Positions 1 through 9,711 of a stretch of DNA of 64,000 nt are shown here, piece by piece. A model generated the notes under the pieces. It saw nothing but the letters and a program-made list of their open reading frames with translations. It searched no databases and was not told the DNA's origin. Origin of the DNA: Pseudomonas poae (lineage in GTDB: Bacteria; Pseudomonadota; Gammaproteobacteria; Pseudomonadales; Pseudomonadaceae); assembly GCA_004000515.1 (NCBI GenBank), contig CP034537.1, positions 3,300,001-3,364,000 of the forward strand, read 5' to 3'. The position numbers were made by a program, and so were the translations under genes. The number at the start of each line of letters is the position of its first letter. Position 1 is the stretch's first letter.

Positions 1-1
1 G

Positions 2-313
2 TTGCCGGCGTTCCTGATGTTCGGCAAGGCCAACTACCTGCCCGATGCACCGCTGCAATGGGGCGTGTTGGTGTTCCTTGGGTTGGTCAGCACGGCGCTG
101 GGCATGTACTGGTGGAACAAAGGCGCCTGCCTGGTGCAGGGCGGAACGTTGGCGGTGATGAACAACCTGCACGTGCCGGTGGGGTTGTTGCTGAACTTGC
201 TGATCTGGAACCAGCATGAGCCGCTGGGCCGCCTGGCGTTGGGTGGGTTGGTGATCTTGGGTGCGGTGTGGATCAGTCGGTTGGGGGTACGCAAGGAGCC
301 GATTCTTCGCTGA
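2..313 (+). CDS. EamA/DMT-family transporter, C-terminal part (5' end outside window)
   Basis: The first 104 codons in the window are the end of a drug/metabolite transporter superfamily permease. Hydrophobic segments are visible around residues 19-36 and 50-66, then a last one near 78-92, followed by a short basic tail (RLGVRKEP). The motif GMYWWNKG and the stretch ending VMNNLHVP are typical of the second EamA repeat of carboxylate/amine exporters in Pseudomonas. The reading frame is open to the left edge, so the TTG at base 2 is unlikely to be the start. The substrate cannot be told. An inverted repeat at 317-345 just after the stop may end its transcript. Confidence 0.8.
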   Translation: MPAFLMFGKANYLPDAPLQWGVLVFLGLVSTALGMYWWNKGACLVQGGTLAVMNNLHVPVGLLLNLLIWNQHEPLGRLALGGLVILGAVWISRLGVRKEPILR

Positions 314-316
314 ACC

Positions 317-345
317 CTGTGGGGCGGGCTTGCCCGCTCCCACAG
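317..345. repeat. Short REP-like palindrome after the EamA gene
   Basis: CTGTGGGGCGGGC and GCCCGCTCCCACAG form a near-perfect inverted repeat around a TT loop. It is the single-unit form of the GTGGGAGC/GCTCCCAC element found elsewhere in this window. It lies between two convergent genes and could act as a bidirectional terminator. Confidence 0.7.
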
Positions 346-354
346 TAGGTGGCG

Positions 355-1653
355 TCAGGCCGACTTGTTTTCCAGCGTCGGCAAGTGACTGGCACCTAAT
401 AACGCAGGCAACACCCCAGCGCGCAAATCATTGCCACTCGGCTGCTGATACAAGCTCAAACCGAACTCTGGCAGCACCGCCAGCAGATAATCAAAAATAT
501 CCCCCTGGATGCGCTCGTAATCGGCCCACGCCGTAGTGCGGGTAAAGCAGTAGATCTCCAGCGGCACGCCTTGGGCGGTGGTCTGCATCTGGCGCACCAT
601 GCAGGTCATGTTCGGTTGGATGTCCGGATGGCTTTTCAGATAGGCCAGCGCATAAGCGCGGAAGGTACCCAGGTTGGTCATGCGACGACGGTTGGCCGAC
701 AGTTGCGCGCTGTGGCCCTGGGCTTCGTTCCAGGCCTTGAGCTCGGCCTGCTTGCGCCCGATGTAGTCGGTGAGCAGGTGCACCTGGGTCATGCGCACTT
801 CTTCGTCGTCGCGCAGGAACCGTACGCCGCTGGCGTCGATAAACAGGCTGCGTTTGATGCGCCGCCCGCCGGAGGCCTGCATGCCGCGGTTGTTCTTGAA
901 CGATTCGGACATCAGGCGCCAGGTGGGGATGGAGACGATGGTCTTGTCGAAGTTCTGCACCTTGACCGTGTGCAGGGTGATATCCACCACGTCGCCATCC
1001 GCGCCAACCTGGGGCATTTCGATCCAGTCGCCAACCCGCAGCATGTCGTTGCTGGTCAGTTGCACACTGGCGACGAAGGACAGCAGGGTGTCCTTGTACA
1101 CCAACAAGATCACCGCCGACATGGCGCCCAGACCCGACAGCAGCAACAGCGGCGAACGGTCGATCAGCGTGGCCACGATGATGATCGCGCCAAACACGTA
1201 GAGGACCATTTTCGCCAACTGCACGTAGCCCTTGATCGAGCGGGTGCGGGCGTGTTCGGTGCGCGCGTAGATGTCCAGCAGGGCGCTGAGCAGGGCGCTC
1301 ATGGCCAGCATCAGGAACAGGATAGTGATCGCCAGGGCCACGTTGCCGATGAACAGGATCGCGGTCTTGCTCAGGTCCGGTACCAGGTACAGGCCGAACT
1401 GGATCACCAGAGAGGGCGTCATCTGGGCCAGGCGGTGGAAGACTTTGTTGTGCCGCAGGTCGTTGAGCCAGTGCAGGGCCGGTTGCCTGCCAAGCAATTT
1501 GATGGCGTGAAGGGTGACGTAGCGCGCCACTCGTCCGAGCAGCAGGGCCACTACCAGTAACACCAGCAAGCCGAGGCTGGCATGCAGCAGTGGGTGTTCG
1601 TCGAGGGCGCCCCAGAGGTCTTGGGCGTTGAGCCAGAGCTGTTTGATATCCAT
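355..1653 (-). CDS. ybdG: Mechanosensitive ion channel, MscS family, YbdG-like
   Basis: A 432-residue inner-membrane protein closely resembling E. coli YbdG (miniconductance channel that releases solutes on hypo-osmotic shock). N-terminal hydrophobic helices span roughly residues 25-200. The pore/beta region follows with the YbdG-type motifs SGLGAMSAVILLVYKD, NDMLRVGDWIEMP and ASGGRRIKRS, and the C-terminal cytoplasmic domain contains RRMTNLGTFRAY. The ATG at 1653 is chosen because homology begins at MDIKQLW; an upstream in-frame start would add 64 residues without resemblance to the family. It is divergent from the DEAD-box helicase gene. Confidence 0.9.
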   Translation of the reverse strand: MDIKQLWLNAQDLWGALDEHPLLHASLGLLVLLVVALLLGRVARYVTLHAIKLLGRQPALHWLNDLRHNKVFHRLAQMTPSLVIQFGLYLVPDLSKTAILFIGNVALAITILFLMLAMSALLSALLDIYARTEHARTRSIKGYVQLAKMVLYVFGAIIIVATLIDRSPLLLLSGLGAMSAVILLVYKDTLLSFVASVQLTSNDMLRVGDWIEMPQVGADGDVVDITLHTVKVQNFDKTIVSIPTWRLMSESFKNNRGMQASGGRRIKRSLFIDASGVRFLRDDEEVRMTQVHLLTDYIGRKQAELKAWNEAQGHSAQLSANRRRMTNLGTFRAYALAYLKSHPDIQPNMTCMVRQMQTTAQGVPLEIYCFTRTTAWADYERIQGDIFDYLLAVLPEFGLSLYQQPSGNDLRAGVLPALLGASHLPTLENKSA

Positions 1654-1847
1654 GGGTGAAACCGATTCTTCTGTGGGACAAGACGGGGCGATTAGAGCAT
1701 TTAAGTGCAACAAAGTTGTCCTTACAGACAAATGCCCTGACAAAAAAAGCAGCTGATTAGCACCGTTCGCGTAAAGAAACTCGGTTTGGACGCCCGAAAC
1801 CGGTAACCTATGCCGCTGATATTTTGTATTTCTTCGAGGTAGCACCC

Positions 1848-3194
1848 GTGTTTTCCCAATTCGCCCTGCACGAACGCCTGCTCAAAGCCGTGGCCGAGCT
1901 TAAATTTGTCGAGCCTACGCCTGTGCAAGCAGCGGCCATCCCGCTCGCGCTCGAAGGGCGTGACCTGCGGGTGACGGCTCAAACCGGTAGCGGCAAAACT
2001 GCCGCATTCGTCCTGCCGGTTCTGAACCGCCTGATCGGCCCGGCCAAGGTTCGCGTCAGCATCAAGACCCTGATCCTGCTGCCGACCCGCGAGCTGGCCC
2101 AACAGACCCTGAAGGAAGTCGAGCGCTTCTCGCAGTTCACCTTCATCAAGTCCGGCATCATCACCGGCGGCGAAGACTTCAAGGTCCAGGCTGCCATGCT
2201 GCGCAAGGTGCCGGATATCTTGATCGGCACCCCGGGCCGCATGATCGAGCAACTCAACGCCGGCAACCTCGACCTCAAGGAAGTCGAAGTGCTGGTGCTG
2301 GACGAAGCCGACCGTATGCTCGACATGGGCTTTGCCGACGACGTACAGCGCCTGGTGGGTGAATGCGTCAACCGTCAGCAGACCATGCTGTTCTCGGCGA
2401 CCACTGGCGGTTCGACCCTGCGTGACATGGTTGCCAAGGTTCTGAACAACCCTGAGCACCTGCAGGTCAACAACGTCAGCGACCTGAACGCCACCACGCG
2501 TCAGCAGATCGTCACCGCCGACCACAATGTGCACAAAGAGCAGATCCTCAACTGGCTGCTGGCCAACGAGACCTATCAGAAGGCCATCGTGTTCACCAAC
2601 ACCCGCGCCGCTGCCGACCGCATCTACGGTCGTCTCGTGGCCCAGGAATACAAGGCGTTCGTGCTGCACGGCGAAAAAGACCAGAAGGACCGCAAGCTGG
2701 CCATCGACCGCCTCAAGGCAGGCGGCGTGAAGATCCTGGTGGCCACCGACGTCGCCGCTCGCGGCCTGGACGTGGACGGCCTGGACCTGGTGATCAACTT
2801 CGACATGCCCCGCAGCGGCGACGAATACGTGCACCGTATTGGCCGTACCGGGCGTGCCGGCAACGACGGCCTGGCGATCTCGCTCATCTGCCACGGCGAC
2901 TGGAACCTGATGTCGAGCATCGAGCGCTACCTCAAGCAGTCGTTCGAGCGCCGCACCATCAAGGAAGTCAAAGGCACCTACACCGGGCCGAAGAAGGTCA
3001 AGGCTTCGGGCAAGGCCGTGGGTGTGAAGAAGAAAAAGACCGACGCCAAGGGCGACAAGAAAAAAACCGGCGCCAAGTCGCCAACCAAGCGCAAGATCGC
3101 CAACCGTCCGAAGACCGACAACCTGTCGCTCGTCAGCAAGGACGGCATGGCCCCGCTCAAGCGCCGCAAGCCAGAAGCGCCAGCTGCCGAGTAA
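1848..3194 (+). CDS. DEAD-box ATP-dependent RNA helicase (SrmB/RhlE-like)
   Basis: A 448-residue superfamily 2 RNA helicase. Motifs in order: Q motif (PTPVQAAAIP), Walker A (AQTGSGKT), PTRELAQ, TPGRM, DEAD (VLDEADRMLDMGF), SAT, then the second RecA domain with ATDVAARGLDV and HRIGRTGRAG. A lysine-rich tail of about 70 residues (KKKKTDAKGDKKKTG region) suits RNA binding, as in SrmB, which acts in large-subunit ribosome assembly. The start is taken as GTG 1848, 9 bases after a GAGG, since homology begins at FSQFALHERLL. Exact orthology among DEAD-box paralogues is uncertain. Confidence 0.88.
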   Translation: MFSQFALHERLLKAVAELKFVEPTPVQAAAIPLALEGRDLRVTAQTGSGKTAAFVLPVLNRLIGPAKVRVSIKTLILLPTRELAQQTLKEVERFSQFTFIKSGIITGGEDFKVQAAMLRKVPDILIGTPGRMIEQLNAGNLDLKEVEVLVLDEADRMLDMGFADDVQRLVGECVNRQQTMLFSATTGGSTLRDMVAKVLNNPEHLQVNNVSDLNATTRQQIVTADHNVHKEQILNWLLANETYQKAIVFTNTRAAADRIYGRLVAQEYKAFVLHGEKDQKDRKLAIDRLKAGGVKILVATDVAARGLDVDGLDLVINFDMPRSGDEYVHRIGRTGRAGNDGLAISLICHGDWNLMSSIERYLKQSFERRTIKEVKGTYTGPKKVKASGKAVGVKKKKTDAKGDKKKTGAKSPTKRKIANRPKTDNLSLVSKDGMAPLKRRKPEAPAAE

Positions 3195-3209
3195 GGCTGG
3201 GCGGATGTG

Positions 3210-3238
3210 AAAAAACCGGACGATTGTCCGGTTTTTTA
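3210..3238 (+). terminator. Intrinsic terminator after the helicase gene
   Basis: AAAAACCGGAC and its complement GTCCGGTTTTTT form a GC-centred stem followed by six T, 16 bases past the helicase stop. Confidence 0.85.
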
Positions 3239-3342
3239 TGGGCGTAGATTTGTAGCTTCGTCAGATGGACTGAACGGCGCGAACGGCAACCGGTCCACCG
3301 CTTAACGGGCCACTTTTCCATCAGCCCGCAGGAGGAATCAGG

Positions 3343-3731
3343 ATGACGACTTACAATTGGGATCTGATCGAACGTCTGCTGCATGAAGTGCAGAACGGTG
3401 AGGGCAGCTTCGCTCCGCGTAAGTATGCCGAGCAGGAAGCGGCTGAAAAGGCTACGGCGGGAGAGTCCACCGGGAACCTGGATGCGCTGAAAAGACCGCG
3501 GCGGATTATGAAGCGCTGTTGTTCAAGCGCGGGTTTATCGAGTCGCGGCCCGAAGAGCAGGGCGGTAACGGCGAGAACTTTATTCTGACCCCGCTCGGCG
3601 CGCAGTTATTGGCGCTGATCGACAGTTCGATCCCGGGCAATGACCACCCGCGCCAGGTGCTGGATGAGCAAGCCGATGCGCTGGACCCGGCGACCTTTGC
3701 CGAGGTGGCCTCCAAGGCCCAGATCGCCTGA
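3343..3731 (+). CDS. Conserved small protein, winged-helix-like (frameshifted)
   Basis: The first 50 codons (MTTYNWDLIERLLHEVQ...) and the downstream block (FKRGFIESRP...FILTPLGAQLLALID) lie in different frames. One A restored in the AAAA run at 3490-3493 joins them into a 129-residue protein with LDALKKTAADYEALLFKRG across the break. The layout, an N-terminal helix then a turn and LTPLGAQLL, resembles DUF2513-type winged-helix proteins, but that assignment is only by eye. A good ribosome site (GCAGGAGGAATCAGG) precedes ATG 3343. Function unknown; a single-gene unit between the helicase terminator and the copper operon. Confidence 0.7.
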
Positions 3732-3857
3732 TACCCACGCGCCCCGGCACCCGTTGCGGTGCCGGGCGAAACTGTCAGATCAGTAATCTGCCGCTAAGCT
3801 GGCTGACAGCCGCCCCTGACTACCCTGCTGCCATTCAACTCATGGAATTGAATCGGC

Positions 3858-5564
3858 ATGCACTCCAAAACCACCCGACGAACCTTTGTCAAAGGCTTGG
3901 CCGCCAGCGGCTTGCTGGGCGGGCTCGGGCTCTGGCGCAGCCCGGTCTGGGCCTTGACCAGTGCCGGGCAACCCACGGTATTGGCAGGTACCGAATTTGA
4001 CCTGTTTATCGACCAGACCCCAGTCAACCTGACCGCCCGCCCGCGTACCGCACAGACCGTCAATGGCAGACTGCCCGGCCCGCTGCTGCGCTGGCGCGAA
4101 GGCGACACCGTGACCCTGCGCGTGAAGAATCGCCTGGCTGAGCCAACGTCGATTCACTGGCACGGCATTCTCCTGCCGTCGAACATGGACGGCGTGCCCG
4201 GTTTGAGCTTCAAGGGTATCGAGCCGGGTGGCGAGTTTGTCTACCAATTCACGGTCAAGCAGCACGGCACCTACTGGTACCACAGCCACTCTGGGTTCCA
4301 GGAGCAGCAGGGCGTATATGGTCCGCTGGTGATCGACCCCAGGGAGCCTGAGCCATTTACCTATCAACGCGACTACGTGGTGATGCTGTCGGACTGGACC
4401 GACGAAGACCCCGTCGAGCTGATGAAAACCCTCAAGAAACAGTCCGACTACTACAACCTGCACAAGCCCACCGTGAGCGATTTTGCGAGGGATGTGGGCA
4501 AAGAGGGGTGGTCGGCCACGGTTGCCGATCGTCTGATGTGGGCGCAAATGAAGATGAACCCCACGGATCTGGCCGACGTCAGCGGTGAAACCTACACCTA
4601 CCTGCTCAACGGCCAGCCGCCGGAGCGCAATTGGACGGGCGTGTTCCAAGCCGGTGAAACCCTTCGCCTACGGTTTATCAACGGCTCGGCGATGAGCTAT
4701 TTCGACGTGCGCATTCCGGGCCTGAAGATGACCGTGATTGCCGCCGATGGCCAGCCGGTGCAACCAGTGAGCGTCGATGAGTTCCGCATCGCCGTGGCAG
4801 AGACCTTTGATGTGCTGGTCGAGCCGTCGGCTGCGGCCTACACGCTATTTGCTCAGTCGATGGATCGCAGTGGCTACGCTCGCGGCACACTCACCCGGCA
4901 AGCCGGGGCCACGGCGTCGGTGCCTGGGCTGGATCCGCGTCCCTGGATCAGCATGGACGATATGGGCATGGGCGGTATGGACCATGGCGCCATGGCGGAC
5001 ATGCCGGATATGGCCGGCATGGACCACAGTGCCATGGCGATGCAGGCGCATCCGGCCAGCGAGCAACACAACCCGCTGGTGGATATGCAGGCCATGAGTC
5101 CGGTGCCCAAGCTCGACGACCCTGGCATCGGCCTGCGCAACAACGGGCGGCGTGTCCTGACGTACGCCGACCTGCGCAGTACCTTTGAAGATCCCGACGG
5201 CCGTGACCCTGGCCGCACCATCGAGTTGCACCTCACCGGGCATATGGAGAAGTTCGCCTGGTCTTTCAATGGCGTGAAGTTTTCCGATGCCGAGCCCTTG
5301 CTCCTGACCTACGGCGAGCGGGTCCGTCTGGTGCTGGTCAACGACACCATGATGAGCCACCCCATCCACCTGCACGGCCTGTGGAGCGACCTGGAAGACG
5401 AAAACGGTCAGTTCCAGGTGCGCAAACACACGATCGACATGCCACCGGGCTCCCGGCGCAGTTACCGGGTGACCGCCGACGCGTTGGGCCGCTGGGCCTA
5501 TCACTGCCACCTGCTGTACCACATGGAAATGGGCATGTTCCGTGAGGTGCGTGTGCATGAATGA
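3858..5564 (+). CDS. copA: Copper-resistance multicopper oxidase CopA
   Basis: A 568-residue periplasmic multicopper oxidase. A twin-arginine signal ([14 protein letters not shown]) indicates folded export by Tat. Copper ligands are visible: IHWHG and YWYHSHSG in the first cupredoxin domain, HPIHLHGLW and [13 protein letters not shown] in the last. Around residues 365-395 lies a Met/His-rich stretch ([16 protein letters not shown]...[11 protein letters not shown]) that binds Cu(I). CopA oxidises and sequesters periplasmic copper. First gene of copABCD; copB starts at the overlapping 3' end. No copRS two-component pair is present in the window, so the regulator must lie elsewhere. Confidence 0.95.
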   Translation: MHSKTTRRTFVKGLAASGLLGGLGLWRSPVWALTSAGQPTVLAGTEFDLFIDQTPVNLTARPRTAQTVNGRLPGPLLRWREGDTVTLRVKNRLAEPTSIHWHGILLPSNMDGVPGLSFKGIEPGGEFVYQFTVKQHGTYWYHSHSGFQEQQGVYGPLVIDPREPEPFTYQRDYVVMLSDWTDEDPVELMKTLKKQSDYYNLHKPTVSDFARDVGKEGWSATVADRLMWAQMKMNPTDLADVSGETYTYLLNGQPPERNWTGVFQAGETLRLRFINGSAMSYFDVRIPGLKMTVIAADGQPVQPVSVDEFRIAVAETFDVLVEPSAAAYTLFAQSMDRSGYARGTLTRQAGATASVPGLDPRPWISMDDMGMGGMDHGAMADMPDMAGMDHSAMAMQAHPASEQHNPLVDMQAMSPVPKLDDPGIGLRNNGRRVLTYADLRSTFEDPDGRDPGRTIELHLTGHMEKFAWSFNGVKFSDAEPLLLTYGERVRLVLVNDTMMSHPIHLHGLWSDLEDENGQFQVRKHTIDMPPGSRRSYRVTADALGRWAYHCHLLYHMEMGMFREVRVHE

Positions 5565-5574
5565 GGACGCGAGC

Positions 5575-6390
5575 ATGAGCCGTCATGTTTTACCCGCGTT
5601 GATCGCGCTGGTGTTCGTTCCGCTGGCGCAGGCCGACGAGTTCCAGAGCATGAGCCCGGCCACGCCGGCACTCACCGAGAGCCGTACCCCGATCCCCGTG
5701 CTGATGGATGCCGATCGCGCTGCGGTCTACAACGCGCCCGGCGGCCATATCGTTCACGACAGTGCGATCAACTCGCTGCTGCTGATCAACCAGTTGGAAT
5801 GGCAAGGCGGCGGCGGTGATGGCGCGCTGAACTGGGATATCAAGGGTTGGGTCGGTGGCGATATCGACCGCCTGTGGCTGCGCAGCGAAGGCGAGCGCAG
5901 TGCCGGTCGCACCGAAAACGCCGAAGTCCAGGCTCTGTGGGGCCATGCCATCAGCCCATGGTGGGACTGGGTGGGCGGTGTGCGCCAGGACTTCAAACCG
6001 GGTGATGGCCAGACCTGGGCGGCGTTCGGCGCCCAAGGCATGGCGCTGTACAACCTTGAAGTGGAAGCCACGCTGTTCGTCGGTGAGGCGGGGCGTACCG
6101 CTGCTCGGTTGGAAGGCGACTACGACATCCTGCTGACCAATCGGTTGATCCTGCAGCCTACGGCCGAATTCAATTTTTATGGGCGCAACGACCCGCAGCG
6201 CGACATTGGCTCGGGCCTCTCGGACAGTGAGCTGGGCCTGCGGTTGCGTTACGAAGTGCGCCGCGAATTCGCTCCCTACGTAGGCGTCACCTGGAATCGC
6301 AGCTACGGCCAGACCGCGCAATACGCCCGTGATGAGGGCGAAGACACGAGCCAGGTGCGCTGGGTGGTCGGTGTGCGCCTGTGGTTCTGA
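5575..6390 (+). CDS. copB: Copper-resistance outer-membrane protein CopB
   Basis: A 271-residue outer-membrane beta-barrel of the CopB family, which works with CopA to keep copper in the periplasm. An N-terminal signal ([20 protein letters not shown]) is cleaved before DEFQSM. Barrel strands with alternating aromatic residues follow, including [17 protein letters not shown], and the last residue is Phe, as usual for BAM substrates. ATG 5575 is preferred because it gives a clean signal peptide with GAGG upstream; ATG 5557, which overlaps the copA stop, is an alternative adding six residues. This copy lacks the long Met-rich N-terminal region of some CopB proteins. Confidence 0.9.
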   Translation: MSRHVLPALIALVFVPLAQADEFQSMSPATPALTESRTPIPVLMDADRAAVYNAPGGHIVHDSAINSLLLINQLEWQGGGGDGALNWDIKGWVGGDIDRLWLRSEGERSAGRTENAEVQALWGHAISPWWDWVGGVRQDFKPGDGQTWAAFGAQGMALYNLEVEATLFVGEAGRTAARLEGDYDILLTNRLILQPTAEFNFYGRNDPQRDIGSGLSDSELGLRLRYEVRREFAPYVGVTWNRSYGQTAQYARDEGEDTSQVRWVVGVRLWF

Positions 6391-6439
6391 CGTTTGTACT
6401 CTTCCTATAACTCGCCGCCATGAGCGGCGTGGAGCCTGC

Positions 6440-6826
6440 ATGTCGATGTTTAAAACCGCCCTGGCGGGCGTTGTGCTGTGCGTTGGATCAATCACCAGCC
6501 TGGCGGCTTCAGCCCATCCGAAGCTGCTGTCTTCCACCCCGGTGGCCGGTGCCCAGGGAGCGGCCCCGGCAGTGATTGAGCTGCGTTTCTCGGAAAACCT
6601 GCTGACGCAGTTTTCCGGCGCCAAGCTGATCATGACCGATATGCCCGGCATGCCGAACTCGCCGATGCCGGTTAAAGCCAGTGTTGAGGCCAGCAGCGAT
6701 CCCAAGGTGATGCTGATCAAACCGGCCTCTACGTTAACGACGGGAACCTACCGTGTGGACTGGCGTGCGGTGTCGTCCGACACCCACCCGATCCTGGGCA
6801 ATGTGGTGTTCAGCGTTCAGCCATGA
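6440..6826 (+). CDS. copC: Periplasmic copper-binding protein CopC
   Basis: A 128-residue CopC. The signal peptide ends ...SLAASA, leaving His as first mature residue (HPKLLSSTPV), the N-terminal Cu(II) ligand of the family. A Met-rich Cu(I) segment (MTDMPGMPNSPMPV) and the second Cu(II) pair near the C-terminus (SSDTHPILG) are present. ATG 6440 is preceded by GTGGAG. Its stop overlaps the copD ATG by four bases (ATGA), so the two are translationally coupled. CopC is thought to hand copper to CopD. Confidence 0.93.
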   Translation: MSMFKTALAGVVLCVGSITSLAASAHPKLLSSTPVAGAQGAAPAVIELRFSENLLTQFSGAKLIMTDMPGMPNSPMPVKASVEASSDPKVMLIKPASTLTTGTYRVDWRAVSSDTHPILGNVVFSVQP

Positions 6827-7676
6827 GTGAACTGGTCTCGGTTTTATTGCGTTTTGCGCTTTATCTGGACTTGATGCTGGTGTTTGGTCTGGGGCTATTT
6901 GGCTGGTACGCCGACAGCAGGCTGTTGCCTCTGAAATCGCCGCTAAGGATGTTGGCGTGCCTGGGCGTGCTGCTTTCGATGGTGTCGCTGCTGTTCATGA
7001 CCCAGGCCATGAGCGGCGCCGAAGATTGGCAAACACTGCGCACGCACCTGCAGGTGATGCTCTGGCAGACCGAGCTGGGCTGGACCTGGTGGCTACGTAT
7101 TGCGGCGCTGGTGCTGGTTGTGTTCAACACCCGCTTGGCCACCCTGTGCGGCGGCGTCGCTTTGGTGACGTTGGCCTGGACGGGGCATGGCGTGATGCAT
7201 GAGGGCGTACTTGGGACGTGGCATATGTTCAGCGACGGTGTGCACTTGCTGGCGGCAGCGGGTTGGGTCGGGGCGTTGGCGGCGTTCGGGTTGTTACTGA
7301 TGTGCGCGTCTTCGCAGGCGGTGCCGGTGCTTGCGCGTGCCTTGGCGGGCTTTGAGCTTATGGGCGCGGTATTCGTGGGGTGCTGATCATCACGGGCGTG
7401 GCGAATTATCTGTTTGTGGTAGGGCCGAACCTGGAGGGCATTACGCGGGGGACTTACGCGATCCTGTTGTGCCTCAAGCTGGGATTGTTTGGCCTGATGC
7501 TGGGTTTGGCGGCGCTCAATCGCTGGCACCTGACGCCGTTGTTGCAGCGCTCCTTGGCTGCTGGCGACGTGACGGCGGCGCATAAGACACTGCGCCGCAG
7601 CATAGGCTTGGAATGTGCGGCGGTGGTGCTGATCCTGGTGTTGGTGGCTTGGCTGGGAACCTTGGCACCGAATTAG
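6823..7676 (+). CDS. copD: Copper-resistance inner-membrane protein CopD (frameshifted)
   Basis: CopD is a polytopic copper importer/transfer protein. The first 187 codons end at GAVFVGC, while the rest (LIITGVANYLFVVGPNLEG to the end) is one frame lower. Adding one G to the GGGG run at 7377-7380 restores an unbroken 284-residue protein (FVGVLIITGVANY across the join). About eight hydrophobic helices are visible, with conserved His in WTGHGVMHEG and DGVHLLAAAGWVG, the usual CopD positions. Last gene of copABCD; convergent with the lipoprotein gene, whose stop overlaps its own stop. Confidence 0.88.
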
Positions 7677-8539
7677 GCCTGTGCACTCTTCAAGCATTTA
7701 AGCGCCTGGAAATCGCTGCGCACCTTGTCGATTTTCTGAGTGAGCTTCTGTCGTTGCTGCACGGTGCTTTCGGCCATCACGTCGACAATCAGGCTGCGGG
7801 CCGCCGCCTCTGTCTGTGCATAGGCTGCGCGGTAATGCGCAGGCCACAAACTCTCGCGGTCTACCAGCAGTTGCTGGATTTTCTGTGGGAAATCGGCGCT
7901 GTGGCGTTGCTGCACGGCGTCGATGAATTGTGCCTGCCAACGGGCGCGGTTGCCGATCCATTCCTGGTTCTGTTCGCCCAACGCGATGGACCAAGCGGTC
8001 ACGCGGTTCTGCTGGCTGGTGCTGAGCGGGCCGATCCAGGCGTCCAGGCGTTTGTTCATGCGCTCGGCGCGTTCCTTGATCTGCTGGGCCAGAGGCGGTT
8101 TGAGGTATTCGTCTTGACGCTTGCGCAGGTCCTTGGCCAGAGCGTCGTTCATTTCCTTGACCTGTTGATCGTCCAGGCCTTGAAGCAATTCGATGGCGGA
8201 CGGTGTTATTTCCCGGGCGATCTCGTCGATGGCCTGTTTGGCCTCGGTGGTACGGGCCTGTAGGGCGGCGTCGGTGACTTGGTTGTCATCGGCCATCTGT
8301 TGCAGGCGGTCGAGCCAGTCCAGGTAGCCGGGCAATTGCGTCGTGCAGTGCCAGGCCAGGTGTTCCTTGAGTTTGTCGTTGAACCAGTTCTTCTGCTCGG
8401 CGTGCATGCCCAGATAGTCGTTGAGGGTCCAGGGGATGATCACGTCAAGGTTGCGGTAGGCCAGGCCCACCCGATTGCAGCCGCCGAGCACCAGGCTCAG
8501 GGTCAGCAATACCACCAGTAGTTTGAGCCGACGCAGCAT
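7673..8539 (-). CDS. DUF6279-type lipoprotein
   Basis: A 288-residue predicted lipoprotein. The signal MLRRLKLLVVLLTLSLVLGGC has a lipobox (LGGC) with Cys at 21. The mature part is almost entirely charged and helical, with repeated Arg/Glu/Gln runs and the conserved start NRVGLAYRNLDVIIPW..DYL. This matches a Pseudomonas family annotated only as DUF6279 lipoprotein. The ATG at 8539 is chosen because the lipoprotein signal begins there; an upstream start adds 14 residues that would spoil it. Function is unknown. Its stop codon overlaps the end of copD on the other strand. Confidence 0.8.
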   Translation of the reverse strand: MLRRLKLLVVLLTLSLVLGGCNRVGLAYRNLDVIIPWTLNDYLGMHAEQKNWFNDKLKEHLAWHCTTQLPGYLDWLDRLQQMADDNQVTDAALQARTTEAKQAIDEIAREITPSAIELLQGLDDQQVKEMNDALAKDLRKRQDEYLKPPLAQQIKERAERMNKRLDAWIGPLSTSQQNRVTAWSIALGEQNQEWIGNRARWQAQFIDAVQQRHSADFPQKIQQLLVDRESLWPAHYRAAYAQTEAAARSLIVDVMAESTVQQRQKLTQKIDKVRSDFQALKCLKSAQA

Positions 8540-8604
8540 GGGCGGGTCCTTCGCAGAGTGGGTTGTCACATGTGAACCCACGCGGTGCGCGACAGTTCAG
8601 CCCA

Positions 8605-9326
8605 TCAATAAAACGACCGTGCAGCCTTCAAGGTCAACAGACCATCGCATTGCGAATTGTGTCCGGAATAGGCCGAGCAATCGCCGCCGCTGAGGCTGGA
8701 GTCGCTGTAGATCAGGTTGAGGTCAACGCCCATCCACTGCCGGGAGAATTGCACCGACCAGTCGCTGAACGTACGAATGGAGCCACCATCCACCGAAACC
8801 GGGGTGCCCAACTGATGAGTGGTGTATTTCATGCTCACACCGATGCCGAAGGGCTGAGTGCCACCGAGGTCGGCGAACAGGGTGCTGTCTTGGCGGTCCG
8901 GATCGTTGCTGAAAGAGGCGCCGAAGCGATTGCCCAACAGGTTCAGGCCGCCGTAGAACTCCTGGCTGTCCAGAGGGCTGAGCTTGGGGTAGCTGTAGTG
9001 GATCAGGCCTACTTCGTAGCCCAGGGTCTGGTCGAAAGGGTGTTTAAAGCCCATGTAGGAATCGACTTCGAGGGTGCTGGCGGAGGAGAGGCCCATATTG
9101 GGTGAGAATTGACCGAAATACAGGCCGCTGTTGTGGCTCAGGTCGAGGCCACCGTGGAATGAGTCACTGCCGGGAGATGTTGGCTTAACCAACCCCTGGG
9201 CCATGCTGCGGCTGGGCGTGGTGCCCAATTTCAGGTCGAAGTCGCCCAATTCGCGCTGGAAGATCTGCGCTTCGGCAGGGGGCTGGCTGCTAAGGCAGTG
9301 ACCAGGAAGATGCAGGCTTTGAACAT
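8605..9326 (-). CDS. TorF-family putative outer-membrane porin (frameshifted near the signal peptide)
   Basis: The body (FQRELGDFDLKLGTTP...LTLKAARSFY) is a small beta-barrel of the TorF/TIGR02001 type, with many aromatic-ending strands. The in-frame N-terminus is not a signal peptide. The neighbouring frame from ATG 9326 encodes MFKACIFLVTALAAS, and adding one base to the five-G run at 9278-9282 (forward strand) gives ...LAASPPAEAQIFQREL, a proper signal peptide cut after AEA. Corrected length is 240 residues. Cys residues in GGDCSAYSGHNSQCDG may form a disulphide. The substrate is unknown. Confidence 0.75.
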
Positions 9327-9531
9327 GCTTCACTCCATGAAAAGCGAGGAGCAGTAACGGAGGAAATCGGGCAGATGCCCGTTCTAGACGTATGCAAGCA
9401 TACCGGCGAATGCACGGCGGTGAGGCCCGTTCGTCGATTGGCTGGCTAATGAAAGAGTTGCGAGGGTGTTTCGGCTCTAGTCCTAGCGCCTTGATGGCAA
9501 GACGCTTAGGGACCAGGTGTGCTGCGCGGTG

Positions 9532-9711
9532 TTACTTTTTACCCAGGCTGATCTGCTTGGACGGGCCGAAAGTCTGGCCGCTTACGCCCTTGGCAATTTG
9601 CTGGATTTCGCCGCCGGACTTGAGGAAAGCAGCAATCTGGCTGTTGATCGATTCGCTGGTTTCAACGGCGGGAGCTGGCTTTGCTTTGCTGTTGGATGCT
9701 TTTACGCGCAT
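9532..9711 (-). CDS. Small conserved protein of unknown function
   Basis: A 59-residue basic protein starting MRVKASNSKAKPAPAV and ending GVSGQTFGPSKQISLGKK. It has a disordered Lys/Ala/Pro N-terminus and one amphipathic helix (ESINSQIAAFLKSGGEIQQIA). I recognise it as a small Pseudomonas protein without assigned role. ATG 9711 is chosen over an upstream start that would add 24 poorly matching residues. The ribosome site is weak. No clear terminator follows. Confidence 0.65.
   Translation of the reverse strand: MRVKASNSKAKPAPAVETSESINSQIAAFLKSGGEIQQIAKGVSGQTFGPSKQISLGKK

Noticed and set aside
1722..2894. 390-codon minus-strand frame opposite the DEAD-box gene
   Set aside because: Shadow of the helicase; it would also overlap the divergent promoter region.
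6823..7676. copD as two separate short membrane proteins
   Set aside because: The two parts form one CopD without a gap once one G is restored, and no ribosome site precedes the second part.
7613..8263. 216-codon plus-strand frame after copD
   Set aside because: Fully antisense to the DUF6279 lipoprotein gene, which has a proper signal peptide and start.
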